Made by a program: the position numbers and the translations under genes. Shown piece by piece: positions 26,130 through 34,445 of a stretch of DNA of 56,522 bases. Position 1 is the first letter of the stretch; each line of letters begins with the position of its first letter. The stretch comes from MGIIb-O5 sp036154155 (GTDB lineage: Archaea > Thermoplasmatota > Poseidoniia > Poseidoniales > Thalassarchaeaceae): positions 1 through 56,522 of the forward strand of contig JAYZLP010000049.1 of the NCBI GenBank assembly GCA_036154155.1, given 5' to 3'. The notes under the pieces were generated by a model. The model searched no databases and had not been told where the DNA came from. It saw only the letters and a program-made list of their open reading frames with translations.

Positions 26130-27263
26130 ATGCGGAGGCGTGGCTCAGTGGCTGTTGCGATTTCCCTCATGCTTCTATTCCCGGTCTCCGCACCAGGTGC
26201 AGTGGGCGAATGGACCGACGACGGTTGGCTGAAGAATCTGATTGGCCCTGAGAGGTTGGAAAATGGGGATGAGTTCGGATGTCATGGTTTTGAGGGCGTT
26301 TCCACAGTCGAGGACAATTGGGTTATCGAGGCCTGTAAGGAGTACCTGACAGGAATGTCCGACTCCTCAAGATGGGGTACTGATCCAGTTTCATTTGGCG
26401 TACCCGGGGCCACAGTCGATCAAGATACAGCCGAATCATTGCTGGAGTCTGGTTTTAGAATCGTGGGAGATATGATCTCGGAAGCTCCCGACGAGCTGCT
26501 CGTCGTCAATAGAAATGGAGGTAGTCTTGAGAAGAACTCAGCGAACATCGATCTTCTAGAATCAGCCGAAAAGGACTCTCTTGTGAGTATTTGGTGGAGG
26601 GCTCGAATAGAGGATTTGAAGCTAAGGGAGGACAAGGACGCAATGTCATGGCTCGAGGAGCAAGATGTTTGGCTGACGACGTGGGGGGAATGGCATTTCT
26701 ATCAGAAATCAAGCTCTGAAATAGAGGTAAGTCTCGAGGGAGGATCCATTGTCGCAACTCTTCCTGATGATGGCTCACAGTGGTCTGTTCCCGGTTCCGT
26801 ACATATCCAATTCGATGGTTCTGTGTCAGAAATTTCGTATGATTCTGGGGCTGATTTTCCCGAGATTGGGATTAGCGAAAGGAAGCTCAAGGATGGGTGG
26901 AGGGACACTGAAACAGGACTTATCATCACGATAATGCCTGGTTCGACAGTCAACATAGTTTTGGAGTCCGGAACAGACTCAATCTCCACATCGCCCCTTG
27001 TCACGTTCAATGACTTGCATCATGCCGTGACCATAGTAGGGCACCACACGACGAACCTTTTCCAGTGGTCCTCGGACTTTCAGGAGTCCGAACTCACATT
27101 CACGTGGCTTATAGAGAGGCCCTCTGAGGAACCAATAAATTGGGCCCTGCCTGTCATTGCACTAGGGGTAATAGCCGCAGTTCCCATAGCGATTAGGAAG
27201 ATTGTGGAGATGGATAAAGAACCAAAATATGTAGAAACTACAAACCAACTTCCGGACCAGTAA
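26130..27263 (+). CDS. Secreted, C-terminally membrane-anchored protein
   Basis: 377 residues. The signal peptide is MRRRGSVAVAISLMLLFPVS with cleavage likely after APGAVG. A C-terminal transmembrane helix (INWALPVIALGVIAAVPIAI) and short charged tail follow, so the bulk is outside the cell. The first half (FGVPGATVDQDTAESLLESG, WLTTWGEWHFYQ) has a feel of polysaccharide-deacetylase-like barrels, but the catalytic Asp/His set is not convincing. The second half is beta-rich. ATG 26130 is used for the clean signal peptide. The 3' end overlaps the convergent saccharopine dehydrogenase-like gene by 26 bases. Confidence 0.7.
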   Translation: MRRRGSVAVAISLMLLFPVSAPGAVGEWTDDGWLKNLIGPERLENGDEFGCHGFEGVSTVEDNWVIEACKEYLTGMSDSSRWGTDPVSFGVPGATVDQDTAESLLESGFRIVGDMISEAPDELLVVNRNGGSLEKNSANIDLLESAEKDSLVSIWWRARIEDLKLREDKDAMSWLEEQDVWLTTWGEWHFYQKSSSEIEVSLEGGSIVATLPDDGSQWSVPGSVHIQFDGSVSEISYDSGADFPEIGISERKLKDGWRDTETGLIITIMPGSTVNIVLESGTDSISTSPLVTFNDLHHAVTIVGHHTTNLFQWSSDFQESELTFTWLIERPSEEPINWALPVIALGVIAAVPIAIRKIVEMDKEPKYVETTNQLPDQ

Positions 27264-28296
27264 TTTCTACTCTGTTCTCCCTCATCATATCGATTATCCC
27301 CCTCACCACCGAGGGGGAAAGGCTCTCCGGAGCATGAACCCCCGGAGGCAGCATCCCCGGGTCCCTTAGCCAAGCCTCCACGCATCCGACTGTGACGAGA
27401 CCGGTTGTTCGTGCCATTGATGAGCCGTCATCACCACCGTAATCACTGACTTCCCATCTGATATGGTTCCCGTCATGATCTGCAGCTACAACTTCTAGCC
27501 AAGTGAACTCTGGGGTTTTCGGATTGAACCACCAATCTCGAAGCAACTCATCCTCATCAAGGGTGCCTGCATCTCGCTCATCGATGAATTTCTGTATATG
27601 GCCAGGCCACCTTACTGTGTATTCTGACATTTCGACTGCCGGTATGGAACCAAGTACCGAGCGTAGACCATCCGTTAGGAAGGCCTCCATCTCGCCTCTT
27701 TCCGGGACCTCTATGGCGTGCCTCTCCGAGAGGGCCGGAAGAGAAACCTCCTCGCCGTCCCTCACAACTCTCGCGGGACGAGTGTATTCTGCGATAACAT
27801 CCTTCGGAGAAAACGGCGCCATGTAGTTCCATCCGCCTGTCGGGCCAGTTGGGTTACCCCCTACTCGCACTTCGGCCTTCTTCAATGGCCCCAAAACCCT
27901 GTATGCCTCGGCCAAAAGCATGTTGGATAGTCCGGGGGCTATGCCAACATCCCAGAGCACCCTTCCCCCCCAATCCCTGGCTTTCTGGTCATCACGATCA
28001 GGAGTGTGCTCGCTGAAGCTCAGGTCGACGGTCGGGTATCTTTCTTCGGCTAGATTCGTGGTCAGTGCGTGACCAATATCGCCTGGAAGCATATTCACCA
28101 CAATGTCGACATGTTCGAAATCCGACAGGTCCGTTTCCAATGCATCTCCCTCGTGGATGAAAATATTCTCATGCCCCATGATTTTCCCATTATACGGGTC
28201 AATATCGTGTACATGCACCTCATGGCCCCTGTCGGCCAGAGTCCTTGCGACGTAGGAACCGACAAGCCCGGCCCCAAAGCAGTGTATGACGGCCAC
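27238..28296 (-). CDS. Saccharopine dehydrogenase-like oxidoreductase
   Basis: About 352 residues. A Rossmann nucleotide-binding start (VIHCFGAGLVGSYVARTLAD) is followed by HDIDPYN, which selects the cofactor. NMLPGDIGHALTTNLAEERY and VDLSFSEHTPDRD match the COG1748 family of saccharopine dehydrogenase-like enzymes, and a MLLAEAYRVLGPLKKAEVRVGG segment follows. Members act in lysine metabolism or on other amino-acid adducts; the substrate here is not determined. GTG 28296 is chosen because it begins right at the Rossmann strand. A longer frame to 28389 would enter the trpS upstream region. Confidence 0.82.
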   Translation of the reverse strand: MAVIHCFGAGLVGSYVARTLADRGHEVHVHDIDPYNGKIMGHENIFIHEGDALETDLSDFEHVDIVVNMLPGDIGHALTTNLAEERYPTVDLSFSEHTPDRDDQKARDWGGRVLWDVGIAPGLSNMLLAEAYRVLGPLKKAEVRVGGNPTGPTGGWNYMAPFSPKDVIAEYTRPARVVRDGEEVSLPALSERHAIEVPERGEMEAFLTDGLRSVLGSIPAVEMSEYTVRWPGHIQKFIDERDAGTLDEDELLRDWWFNPKTPEFTWLEVVAADHDGNHIRWEVSDYGGDDGSSMARTTGLVTVGCVEAWLRDPGMLPPGVHAPESLSPSVVRGIIDMMRENRVEITGPEVGL

Positions 28297-28394
28297 GAGT
28301 ATCCCTGCCCACTCGACTCTATTGCCCCTTCGGTCGGCATTTTGAGTGCAATTTTCAGCGATGACTTGATTGAGTGGCCCACAGGCCACGTTGC

Positions 28395-29780
28395 ATGGCA
28401 GGTGATGGCCTCATCGATCCATGGTCCTCAGATGATGAGACTGACTACTCACGTATCGTGGACAAATTTGGACTTGACATTGTGGACCCCTCGTCTCTTC
28501 CGAACCCCGGCATGCTCCATAGGAGGGGGATTGTTTTTGCTCACAGGGACCTCGATGTAGCCCTTCGTTGCATCAGGGACAAATCCCCTTTGGGAGTCCT
28601 CACGGGGCTCATGCCGAGTGGCAGGATGCATCTAGGGCATAGTATGGTAATTGAGCAGGTTAGGTGGTTTCAGGAGAATGGGGCCGACATTACAGTAGCC
28701 GTTGCAGACCTCGAGGCGCTAGCCACCAGAGGGACCTCCCTCGACTCAGGCAGGGAGACAGCAATCAATGAGTATGTGCACAATTATGCCGCCCTAGGCT
28801 TGGACCCGGACTCGACCAGTGTGTACTTCCAGAGCACAAGGCCCGATGTCCAGAGGCTAGGATTCACACTTGGCAGAAGGACTAATCTATCTGAATTCGA
28901 GTCTATTTATGGGTTCTCAGGAGACACAAACCTCGCTCACGTGCAAGCACCCCTTGTACAGGTCGGTGACATCGTGCATCCCCAACTGGAGGAATACGGA
29001 GGCCTGAGGCCCGTAGTCGTCCCCGTTGGAATTGACCAGGACCCCCACCTAAGACTCACCCGTGACATAGTAGGTAAAACCCATTGGTTCAACATCAACG
29101 TCAGGAAGTCAGGAGGACTCACCATCGCCCTTTCCGTTCGAGAAGACAACTCTTCAGTATTCGGGGTAGGTTCCGGTGGAAGGGTAGATCGGGAGGCCAG
29201 AGATGCAATTTTCAACCGCATCATTGATGCAATTTCCACTCTAGGTTTTGCTGATATCAATACTAATCCCAAACATGGTACTTTAGAGATTCCAGCAGCC
29301 ACACTGGAAGACAGATTCCCAATCAGGATGCGCCTTCTCTCTCTGGAGAGGTCGCTCGGGGGAATGGGCCTAATGCCCCCCTGCTCAACATACCACAGGT
29401 TCGCTTCTGGAATGACCGGGGGGAAAATGTCGTCATCCAAGCCTGAGACTACCATTTTCATGGATGACACAGCAGATGATATGGCTAGGAAGGTAAAGAG
29501 GGCGGTTAGTGGCGGCCAATCTACAGTAGAGGAGCATAGGAGACTTGGCGGTGACTGCTCTAAGGACATACCCTTCCAGTACCTACAGTTCTTCTTTGAG
29601 AATGACGACTCAGCACTCATTGAGGTTAGAAGGGAGTATGAGAGTGGGAGGATGCTTGCTGGAGAGATGAAGCAGCTCTGTATAGACAAGGCCAGTGAGT
29701 GGCTTCACGATATCTCGGAGAAGAGAGACGCATGGTCAGATAGGCTGCACGAATTCATGGCTCCTGATGCTAGTTCATAA
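28395..29780 (+). CDS. trpS: Tryptophanyl-tRNA synthetase, archaeal type
   Basis: About 461 residues; charges tRNA-Trp. The class I signatures are GLMPSGRMHLGHSMV (HIGH-like HLGH) and KMSSSKPETTIFMDD (KMSKS). The start DPWSSDDETDYSRIVDKFG and DPHLRLTRDIV match archaeal/eukaryal TrpRS rather than the shorter bacterial enzyme. ATG 28395 is preferred over GTG/ATG positions further upstream by comparison with the family N-terminus. The 3' end overlaps the convergent ZPR1 gene by 6 bases. Confidence 0.96.
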   Translation: MAGDGLIDPWSSDDETDYSRIVDKFGLDIVDPSSLPNPGMLHRRGIVFAHRDLDVALRCIRDKSPLGVLTGLMPSGRMHLGHSMVIEQVRWFQENGADITVAVADLEALATRGTSLDSGRETAINEYVHNYAALGLDPDSTSVYFQSTRPDVQRLGFTLGRRTNLSEFESIYGFSGDTNLAHVQAPLVQVGDIVHPQLEEYGGLRPVVVPVGIDQDPHLRLTRDIVGKTHWFNINVRKSGGLTIALSVREDNSSVFGVGSGGRVDREARDAIFNRIIDAISTLGFADINTNPKHGTLEIPAATLEDRFPIRMRLLSLERSLGGMGLMPPCSTYHRFASGMTGGKMSSSKPETTIFMDDTADDMARKVKRAVSGGQSTVEEHRRLGGDCSKDIPFQYLQFFFENDDSALIEVRREYESGRMLAGEMKQLCIDKASEWLHDISEKRDAWSDRLHEFMAPDASS

Positions 29781-30374
29781 CATATCTTTAGCATCGAAAA
29801 CAGGGTATACAGGCCCCGGGTCTAGGGCTTCCGCCTCTTCCTCTTCAATTTCCCTCGAAATAGCATCATCATGTAGAATTTGACTATGGCCGACCGGGTC
29901 TAGGAGCTCAAGAGTTACTGACATCACGCCCCTTTTAACAGAGTCGATACTATCCACCATCTCTTCGCATCGAGTCAATATATCGCCCCCTTCGTTGTCT
30001 CTTTCCGCCTGCCTGCGTATCGTTCCAACCGCATCCTCAAATCTATTCAATACGCCTTCAATGTTGGAGACGTATCCAGTGGAACTACCCCCTGGCGATA
30101 CTTCGAGTCCAAGCTCCCCGATTCTAATTGTGCACGACGATGAACGAACCACCCTGGTGCTCATATGCTCCTCGGAGTCGATCACGAGACTCCACGCCCC
30201 AGGCTTTTTTCCATCCGCAGGTATGAAGTCAGTAACCCTCCAACCGCAACCTTCGCAGATCATCGTAATTTGGGTATGTTCCCCGAAGTAAGGAATCTCA
30301 GAGCTGTGCGCAATCATTCTGAGGGTCCCCCCGGTGAAGCAAACAGGGCAGTCCTGCTCAACCCTACTCTCCAC
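29775..30374 (-). CDS. ZPR1 zinc-finger domain protein
   Basis: 199 residues with one ZPR1 module. The C4 zinc finger is CPVCFTGGTLR...MICEGCGWRVTD (about 9-45). The following alpha/beta region has TRVVRSSSCTIRIGELGLEV and GYVSNIEGVLNRF, both typical of ZPR1. Eukaryotic ZPR1 has two modules and helps fold translation factor eEF1A; archaeal one-module forms are little studied. The start is GTG 30374 with GAGGTG just upstream. It is 9 bases downstream of sepF and presumably cotranscribed with it. Confidence 0.9.
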   Translation of the reverse strand: MESRVEQDCPVCFTGGTLRMIAHSSEIPYFGEHTQITMICEGCGWRVTDFIPADGKKPGAWSLVIDSEEHMSTRVVRSSSCTIRIGELGLEVSPGGSSTGYVSNIEGVLNRFEDAVGTIRRQAERDNEGGDILTRCEEMVDSIDSVKRGVMSVTLELLDPVGHSQILHDDAISREIEEEEAEALDPGPVYPVFDAKDML

Positions 30375-30383
30375 AAGAACACC

Positions 30384-30773
30384 TCAGGATGCAATGCCGC
30401 TGGCGAAAGTCGGTGGAAGTAGAAGCAGCCTCCTTTCACCTAGCCTGACTACTTCTCCGGACATGTCGCCTTCGACAAACCTCTGAATCTTGTCAACGGC
30501 CACTCTAAGCTCCAACTCTCTATTGAGGATATTACTCATTTTAACAACAACAATATCGCCCTCTGAAACCCAGTCCATCAATGGCCCAATTCCCGTAAGG
30601 TCATCTAGGTCCGCCCTGTGTACTATGGCATCACTAGGGGCCCTCGGAACAGGGGCGTCCGGGTAGCTCTTCCCAAGATCATGGTAGTCCTGCCCAGGTT
30701 CTATGACCCCTCCCGGGCTATCGAACTCAGGCACTTCTATCCACTTGGGCTCTGACCTTTTCTGCCTCGCCAT
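30384..30773 (-). CDS. sepF: Cell division protein SepF
   Basis: About 129 residues. The C-terminal SepF core (about 45-125) is recognised by EGDIVVVKMSNILNRELEL, RVAVDKIQRFVEGDMSGEVV and RLGERRLLLLPPTF. This corresponds to the archaeal pattern of a DIV(I/V)..S.I..REVELRRA helix followed by the GG-type turn. SepF anchors FtsZ to the membrane in FtsZ-using archaea. The membrane-binding N-terminal helix common elsewhere is not obvious in the basic start MARQKRSEPKW. ATG 30773 is used; TTG 30794 is possible. FtsZ is not in this window. Confidence 0.85.
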   Translation of the reverse strand: MARQKRSEPKWIEVPEFDSPGGVIEPGQDYHDLGKSYPDAPVPRAPSDAIVHRADLDDLTGIGPLMDWVSEGDIVVVKMSNILNRELELRVAVDKIQRFVEGDMSGEVVRLGERRLLLLPPTFASGIAS

Positions 30774-30935
30774 GCCCCTCGTCGGAGCAGGCAACCCTTG
30801 AGTTATACGGTCCTCGCAACCATAAGAGCACGCTTACTGAGACTATTGCATTCCCCCAACCCCTCTCCCCGTCGGATTCATAAGGGGTCGTCATGAGAGG
30901 GTGCTGTCGGGGAGTTCTCTCGGCGGGTGAAAAAT

Positions 30936-31562
30936 ATGGACGCGACTACAGATGCGGTAAAGACTGGGACAAGCACTCTAGGCATCACCTTTGATGGTGG
31001 TGTAGTGGTCGGAGCTGATCACAGAGCTACAATGGGCCACTTCATTGCAAACAAGAGCGTCCAGAAGCTATTCGGAATCTCCGACTATGTCGCCTTGACA
31101 ACTGCGGGTCTTGTGGGGCATGCACAATCTCTCTCTAGAACACTCTCTGCCGAGCTCAGACTCTATGAGCTAAAGCATGGCAAACCAATGACTGTCAAGG
31201 GTGCTGCCACCCTTACGGCGAACATTCTGACTGGAAGGCCCCATTACGTCCAACTGCTAATTGTAGGAGTGGATGACTCAGGCTCAAGCGTTTACAGCAT
31301 AGACTCTGCTGGGGGATCAATTCCTGATGTCTACTGTGCAACTGGTTCTGGAAGTCCGTACATGTACGGGGTCCTCGAGGACCAATTTAGAGAGGCAATG
31401 TCTGAGGCAGACGCTCTGAAGGTTGCCGCCAAGGCACTTCTCGCATCGGCCCAGAGGGATGCAGCCAGTGGTAATGGAATGGATCTCGCTGTAATAACAC
31501 CGGAGGCGGGTTTCCGCCTACTATCAGAGGATGAGGTCTCAAACCTCCTCCAAACACTATGA
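30936..31562 (+). CDS. psmB: Proteasome beta subunit
   Basis: Catalytic subunit of the 20S proteasome. From ATG 30936 an 11-residue propeptide ending KTG precedes TSTLGITFDG, so Thr12 becomes the catalytic Thr1 after self-cleavage. Asp17 (GADHRA) and Lys33 (SVQKLF) fall in the right places counted from that Thr. The GGGTGA stretch 7 bases upstream supports ATG 30936 over GTG 30927. It is followed by the aCPSF1 gene, a pairing I recall from other euryarchaea. The alpha subunit is elsewhere. Confidence 0.97.
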   Translation: MDATTDAVKTGTSTLGITFDGGVVVGADHRATMGHFIANKSVQKLFGISDYVALTTAGLVGHAQSLSRTLSAELRLYELKHGKPMTVKGAATLTANILTGRPHYVQLLIVGVDDSGSSVYSIDSAGGSIPDVYCATGSGSPYMYGVLEDQFREAMSEADALKVAAKALLASAQRDAASGNGMDLAVITPEAGFRLLSEDEVSNLLQTL

Positions 31563-31634
31563 CACTCCCGCAAAGTGCCACCCGCCTAAATGGCGGAGTC
31601 ATTCTCTGCGCGAGCAGAACAAGGAATTGAAACT

Positions 31635-33554
31635 ATGAGACTGACATTCTCCGAGATAAAAAGCAAGATTGGGAAGATAATCCCCAATGGCATTGACTAT
31701 GATGTCGACCTAGAGGCCGGCTCAATAGCAATCATTACTACACAGCCTGAGTCATTCGGAGGGGCTGGAGGGGAGAATCTCACAGTGAAGATTGCCAAGG
31801 GAATAAAGAGAAGGGTGGTCATTAGGCCTCATCCCAGTATGCTTTCCGACGAGGAGGGGGTGAATGATGCTGTCAACAGGATAATTCCACCCGAGGCACA
31901 AGTTAGGAGAATATGGCTCGACCCAGCGCTTTCTGAGGTAACTCTCGAAGTAGATGATCCCCAATCTGCAGTAGGTCCCAGGGGGTCTATCGTACAGGCT
32001 CTAAGGGACGAAATAGGATGGCTCGTAAATGTGGTCAGAGCTCCTGCCAGAGAGAGTAGAACGCAGACAGACATCAGGAGATTTAGGAAGGAATTGGCCG
32101 AGGACAGAAAGTCCCTACTTAGGAAATTCGGAACTAGAATTTACAGACCTCAGAGGCCGGGAGAGAAGTGGGTCAGAGTCACTGCTCTTGGGTCCTACAG
32201 GGAAGTCGGTAGGGCTATGCACTTGGTGACCACAAACGAATCTAAGGTCCTAGTCGATTGCGGTGCCAAGCCAACAAACAATAGGAGTGAGGTTCAACCA
32301 TTCTTTGCAGCTCCTGAGATGCTCCCTTTGGATAATATCGATGCAGTGGTCATAACACACGCTCACGTAGACCACATAGGAATGCTGCCAGTTCTCTTCA
32401 AGTATGGATATAAGGGTCCAGTATACTGTACGCCCCCTACGAGGGACTTGATGACTCTTCTACAAATGGACTACATCAAGGTGGCCAAAGCTGAAGGGAA
32501 TGAGCCCCCATATTCAAAGGGCGATATACAAGAGTGCATTAAGCACGTTGTCGACATTAACTGGGGAGATAAAACAGACATCGCTCCCGATGTTAAGATG
32601 ACTATGGAAAATGCCGGTCACATTCTCGGCTCGTCAAGTGTGTATATGCAGATAGGAGAGGGCCGTGATGAGCACAGGCTACTATTTTCAGGCGATATAA
32701 AATACGAAAAATCATGGTTGTTCGATGCAGCAACTGTCCGATTCAACAAGGTAGATACATTGGTGATAGAGTCCACCTACGGGGGCCCTCAGAGCATTCA
32801 ACCAACTAGGCAGCAGGCAACACAGGATCTGCAGGACCTGATTGTCGACACCCTTGGTAGAAAGGGGAAGATATTCTGCCCGGTGTTCGCAGTAGGACGC
32901 TCGCAGGAGGTTATGATGGCCATTGACGAGCTATTCAAATCCGGAAAGATTTCGCCAGTTACAGTATGGCTTGATGGAATGATCTCCGAAGCTACCGCGA
33001 TTCACTCTAGCCACCCCAATTATCTGAATAGGGATCTCAGGAGTAAGATGCTTAGAGGGGGCACTGAGAACCCATTTAACTCCACTTGGTTCAAGCAGGT
33101 CGAGTCGAGGGAGCAGAGGGAGTCGATACTCCTAGACCCAAATCCATGCATAGTCCTAGCTACCAGCGGTATGATGACTGGTGGGCCAATTATCGAGTAC
33201 TTCAAACACTGGGCACCCGAGCCAGGAAACACGTTGTGTTTTGTTGGCTACCAGGCATCCGGTACACTTGGTAGAAGACTTCAGGATGGCCATTCGCAGG
33301 TCCCATTAGTAGACAGAGGACAGACTCTGATGGTGGATGTCAGGAGTAATATGGTCATCATAGATGGATTCAGTGGGCATTCTGACAGAAACCAGCTAAT
33401 GGACTATGTTTCGGCTCTTAACCCGACCCCCAGGAAGATCCTCTGCCATCACGGGGACCCACAGACATGCAACGCATTCAGAAAGGGTCTACGCGAGAAG
33501 TTCAAGGTGCAAACTTACGCACCGGATAATCTGGAAACACTCAGATTACTTTAG
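31635..33554 (+). CDS. KH-domain beta-CASP ribonuclease aCPSF1 (FttA)
   Basis: A 639-residue archaeal CPSF73-like nuclease, shown in other archaea to cut RNA in 3'-end formation and transcription termination. Order: N-terminal KH domains (about 1-140), metallo-beta-lactamase core with ITHAHVDHIGMLP (about 238-250), FSGDIKYEKSW, beta-CASP part (GRSQEVMMAIDELF, SGMMTGGPIIEYF) and the terminal GHSDRNQL and CHHGDP motifs. ATG 31635 fits family length; ATG 31590 would add 15 residues without a ribosome-binding site. Confidence 0.96.
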   Translation: MRLTFSEIKSKIGKIIPNGIDYDVDLEAGSIAIITTQPESFGGAGGENLTVKIAKGIKRRVVIRPHPSMLSDEEGVNDAVNRIIPPEAQVRRIWLDPALSEVTLEVDDPQSAVGPRGSIVQALRDEIGWLVNVVRAPARESRTQTDIRRFRKELAEDRKSLLRKFGTRIYRPQRPGEKWVRVTALGSYREVGRAMHLVTTNESKVLVDCGAKPTNNRSEVQPFFAAPEMLPLDNIDAVVITHAHVDHIGMLPVLFKYGYKGPVYCTPPTRDLMTLLQMDYIKVAKAEGNEPPYSKGDIQECIKHVVDINWGDKTDIAPDVKMTMENAGHILGSSSVYMQIGEGRDEHRLLFSGDIKYEKSWLFDAATVRFNKVDTLVIESTYGGPQSIQPTRQQATQDLQDLIVDTLGRKGKIFCPVFAVGRSQEVMMAIDELFKSGKISPVTVWLDGMISEATAIHSSHPNYLNRDLRSKMLRGGTENPFNSTWFKQVESREQRESILLDPNPCIVLATSGMMTGGPIIEYFKHWAPEPGNTLCFVGYQASGTLGRRLQDGHSQVPLVDRGQTLMVDVRSNMVIIDGFSGHSDRNQLMDYVSALNPTPRKILCHHGDPQTCNAFRKGLREKFKVQTYAPDNLETLRLL

Positions 33555-33848
33555 TCATAGTATCGGGCTATCGAAGTCGGAGTCACCTACACTGGCAACT
33601 CCCTCGTTCTCTACGTCATCCCCATCCCAGTAGTCAATCGCTACTCCGTCATTATCAGAACTCTCCGCCCTAGTTGGTGCTAGTGCCAAGCCTAGGGTTA
33701 GGGGAGTCAGTAGCAGGAAGCCCCATGTCTCAGTGGTCACATAACCCTCTGAGACGAATGAAGTAATGGACAAAGAGAAAAGCGCCGCCGAGGACAGCCA
33801 ACCGAACGCTACCCGGCCCCCTCCCATGACGCCGAATCGGCATTTCAT
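33555..33848 (-). CDS. Small two-helix membrane protein
   Basis: 97 residues with two hydrophobic helices (about 14-32 and 42-58) and an acidic tail rich in Asp/Glu. It has a normal ATG at 33848 and ends directly at the aCPSF1 stop on the other strand. The family is not recognised. Its divergent partner at 33890 leaves only 41 bases between them. Confidence 0.55.
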   Translation of the reverse strand: MKCRFGVMGGGRVAFGWLSSAALFSLSITSFVSEGYVTTETWGFLLLTPLTLGLALAPTRAESSDNDGVAIDYWDGDDVENEGVASVGDSDFDSPIL

Positions 33849-33889
33849 ACATCAGTCAACCTCTTGAACCGTGAACTGCAGCTAGTTAC

Positions 33890-34333
33890 ATGGACGATAA
33901 ATGGCTACTTCTCAGGTGCCCCTGTGGGAATTTTTTCGGCGCGCCTCTTGGGAGGAGGATATCGTGTACACGCTGCTCGAATAGTAATGACATTGTAACC
34001 GCCTCCTCATATCCTTCTCCCGAGAAGCTTGCAGAGGCCGTTTCGAGATCAAATTTGCCTAAGGAGCTGTCAGCTGAAGTCACCGAAAAAATATCCAAGG
34101 CAGAGTCCAGACACATTAGGGCCAGAAACAGGGGGTCGAACTCTTTCGAATCTATTATTTCGTCTATGAGGGGTGCCACTGGCCAAGATGGGATAATGAC
34201 TCTCGTGTCAGTAAGTGAGTCATTGGTTGAGAACGGCCTAACTGATGTAGACGCATGGGAACTCATCAATGATGCAGAGAGGGAGGGAATACTGCATCGG
34301 GCCGGCGAGGATATGTGGGCTTGGGTCCAGTAA
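33890..34333 (+). CDS. Zinc-ribbon protein with C-terminal winged-helix-like region
   Basis: 147 residues. The N-terminus has a zinc ribbon, LRCPCGNFFGAPLGRRISCT followed by RC (CPC...CTRC, about 9-30). The remainder is helical. The last 60 residues (GIMTLVSVSESLVENGLTDV then DAWELINDAEREGILHRAGE) look like a winged-helix repeat as used in single-protein regulators or replication factors. I do not recognise a named family. A small nucleic-acid-binding protein is a reasonable inference. Confidence 0.7.
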   Translation: MDDKWLLLRCPCGNFFGAPLGRRISCTRCSNSNDIVTASSYPSPEKLAEAVSRSNLPKELSAEVTEKISKAESRHIRARNRGSNSFESIISSMRGATGQDGIMTLVSVSESLVENGLTDVDAWELINDAEREGILHRAGEDMWAWVQ

Positions 34334-34352
34334 CCTTCATCCCATATGCGCC

Positions 34353-34364
34353 GTCCCCGGGGAC
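34353..34364. repeat. 12-base perfect palindrome before tRNA-Pro
   Basis: GTCCCCGGGGAC lies 20 bases after the stop of the zinc-ribbon gene and 3 bases before tRNA-Pro. It may be part of a terminator or a processing signal; nothing more can be said from sequence. Confidence 0.4.
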
Positions 34365-34367
34365 AAG

Positions 34368-34445
34368 GGGCCCGTGGGTTAGTCTGGTCTATGCTAGATG
34401 CTTTGGGAGCATTTGACCCTGGTTCGAATCCAGGCGGGCCCACCA
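34368..34445 (+). tRNA. tRNA-Pro (UGG), CCA encoded
   Basis: A full cloverleaf can be drawn. Acceptor GGGCCCG pairs with CGGGCCC. The anticodon stem is GATGC/GCATT with loop TTTGGGA, giving anticodon TGG. The variable loop is TGAC, the T arm CCTGG-TTCGAAT-CCAGG, and the discriminator A at 34442. CCA is encoded at 34443-34445. The D stem is weak, with G-T pairs and one mismatch. No intron is present. CATATG about 25 bases upstream could be its TATA element. The encoded CCA abuts the stop codon of the NUDIX gene. Confidence 0.96.

Noticed and set aside
28069..28560. Plus-strand open frame of 163 codons over the saccharopine dehydrogenase/trpS junction
   Set aside because: Antisense to the 5' half of the saccharopine dehydrogenase-like gene and out of frame with trpS; no recognisable motifs.
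30865..30914. Inverted CTCCCCG...CGGGGAG in the sepF-psmB spacer
   Set aside because: Seven-base arms separated by 36 bases in a C/G-rich spacer; likely chance, no support as a regulator site or RNA.
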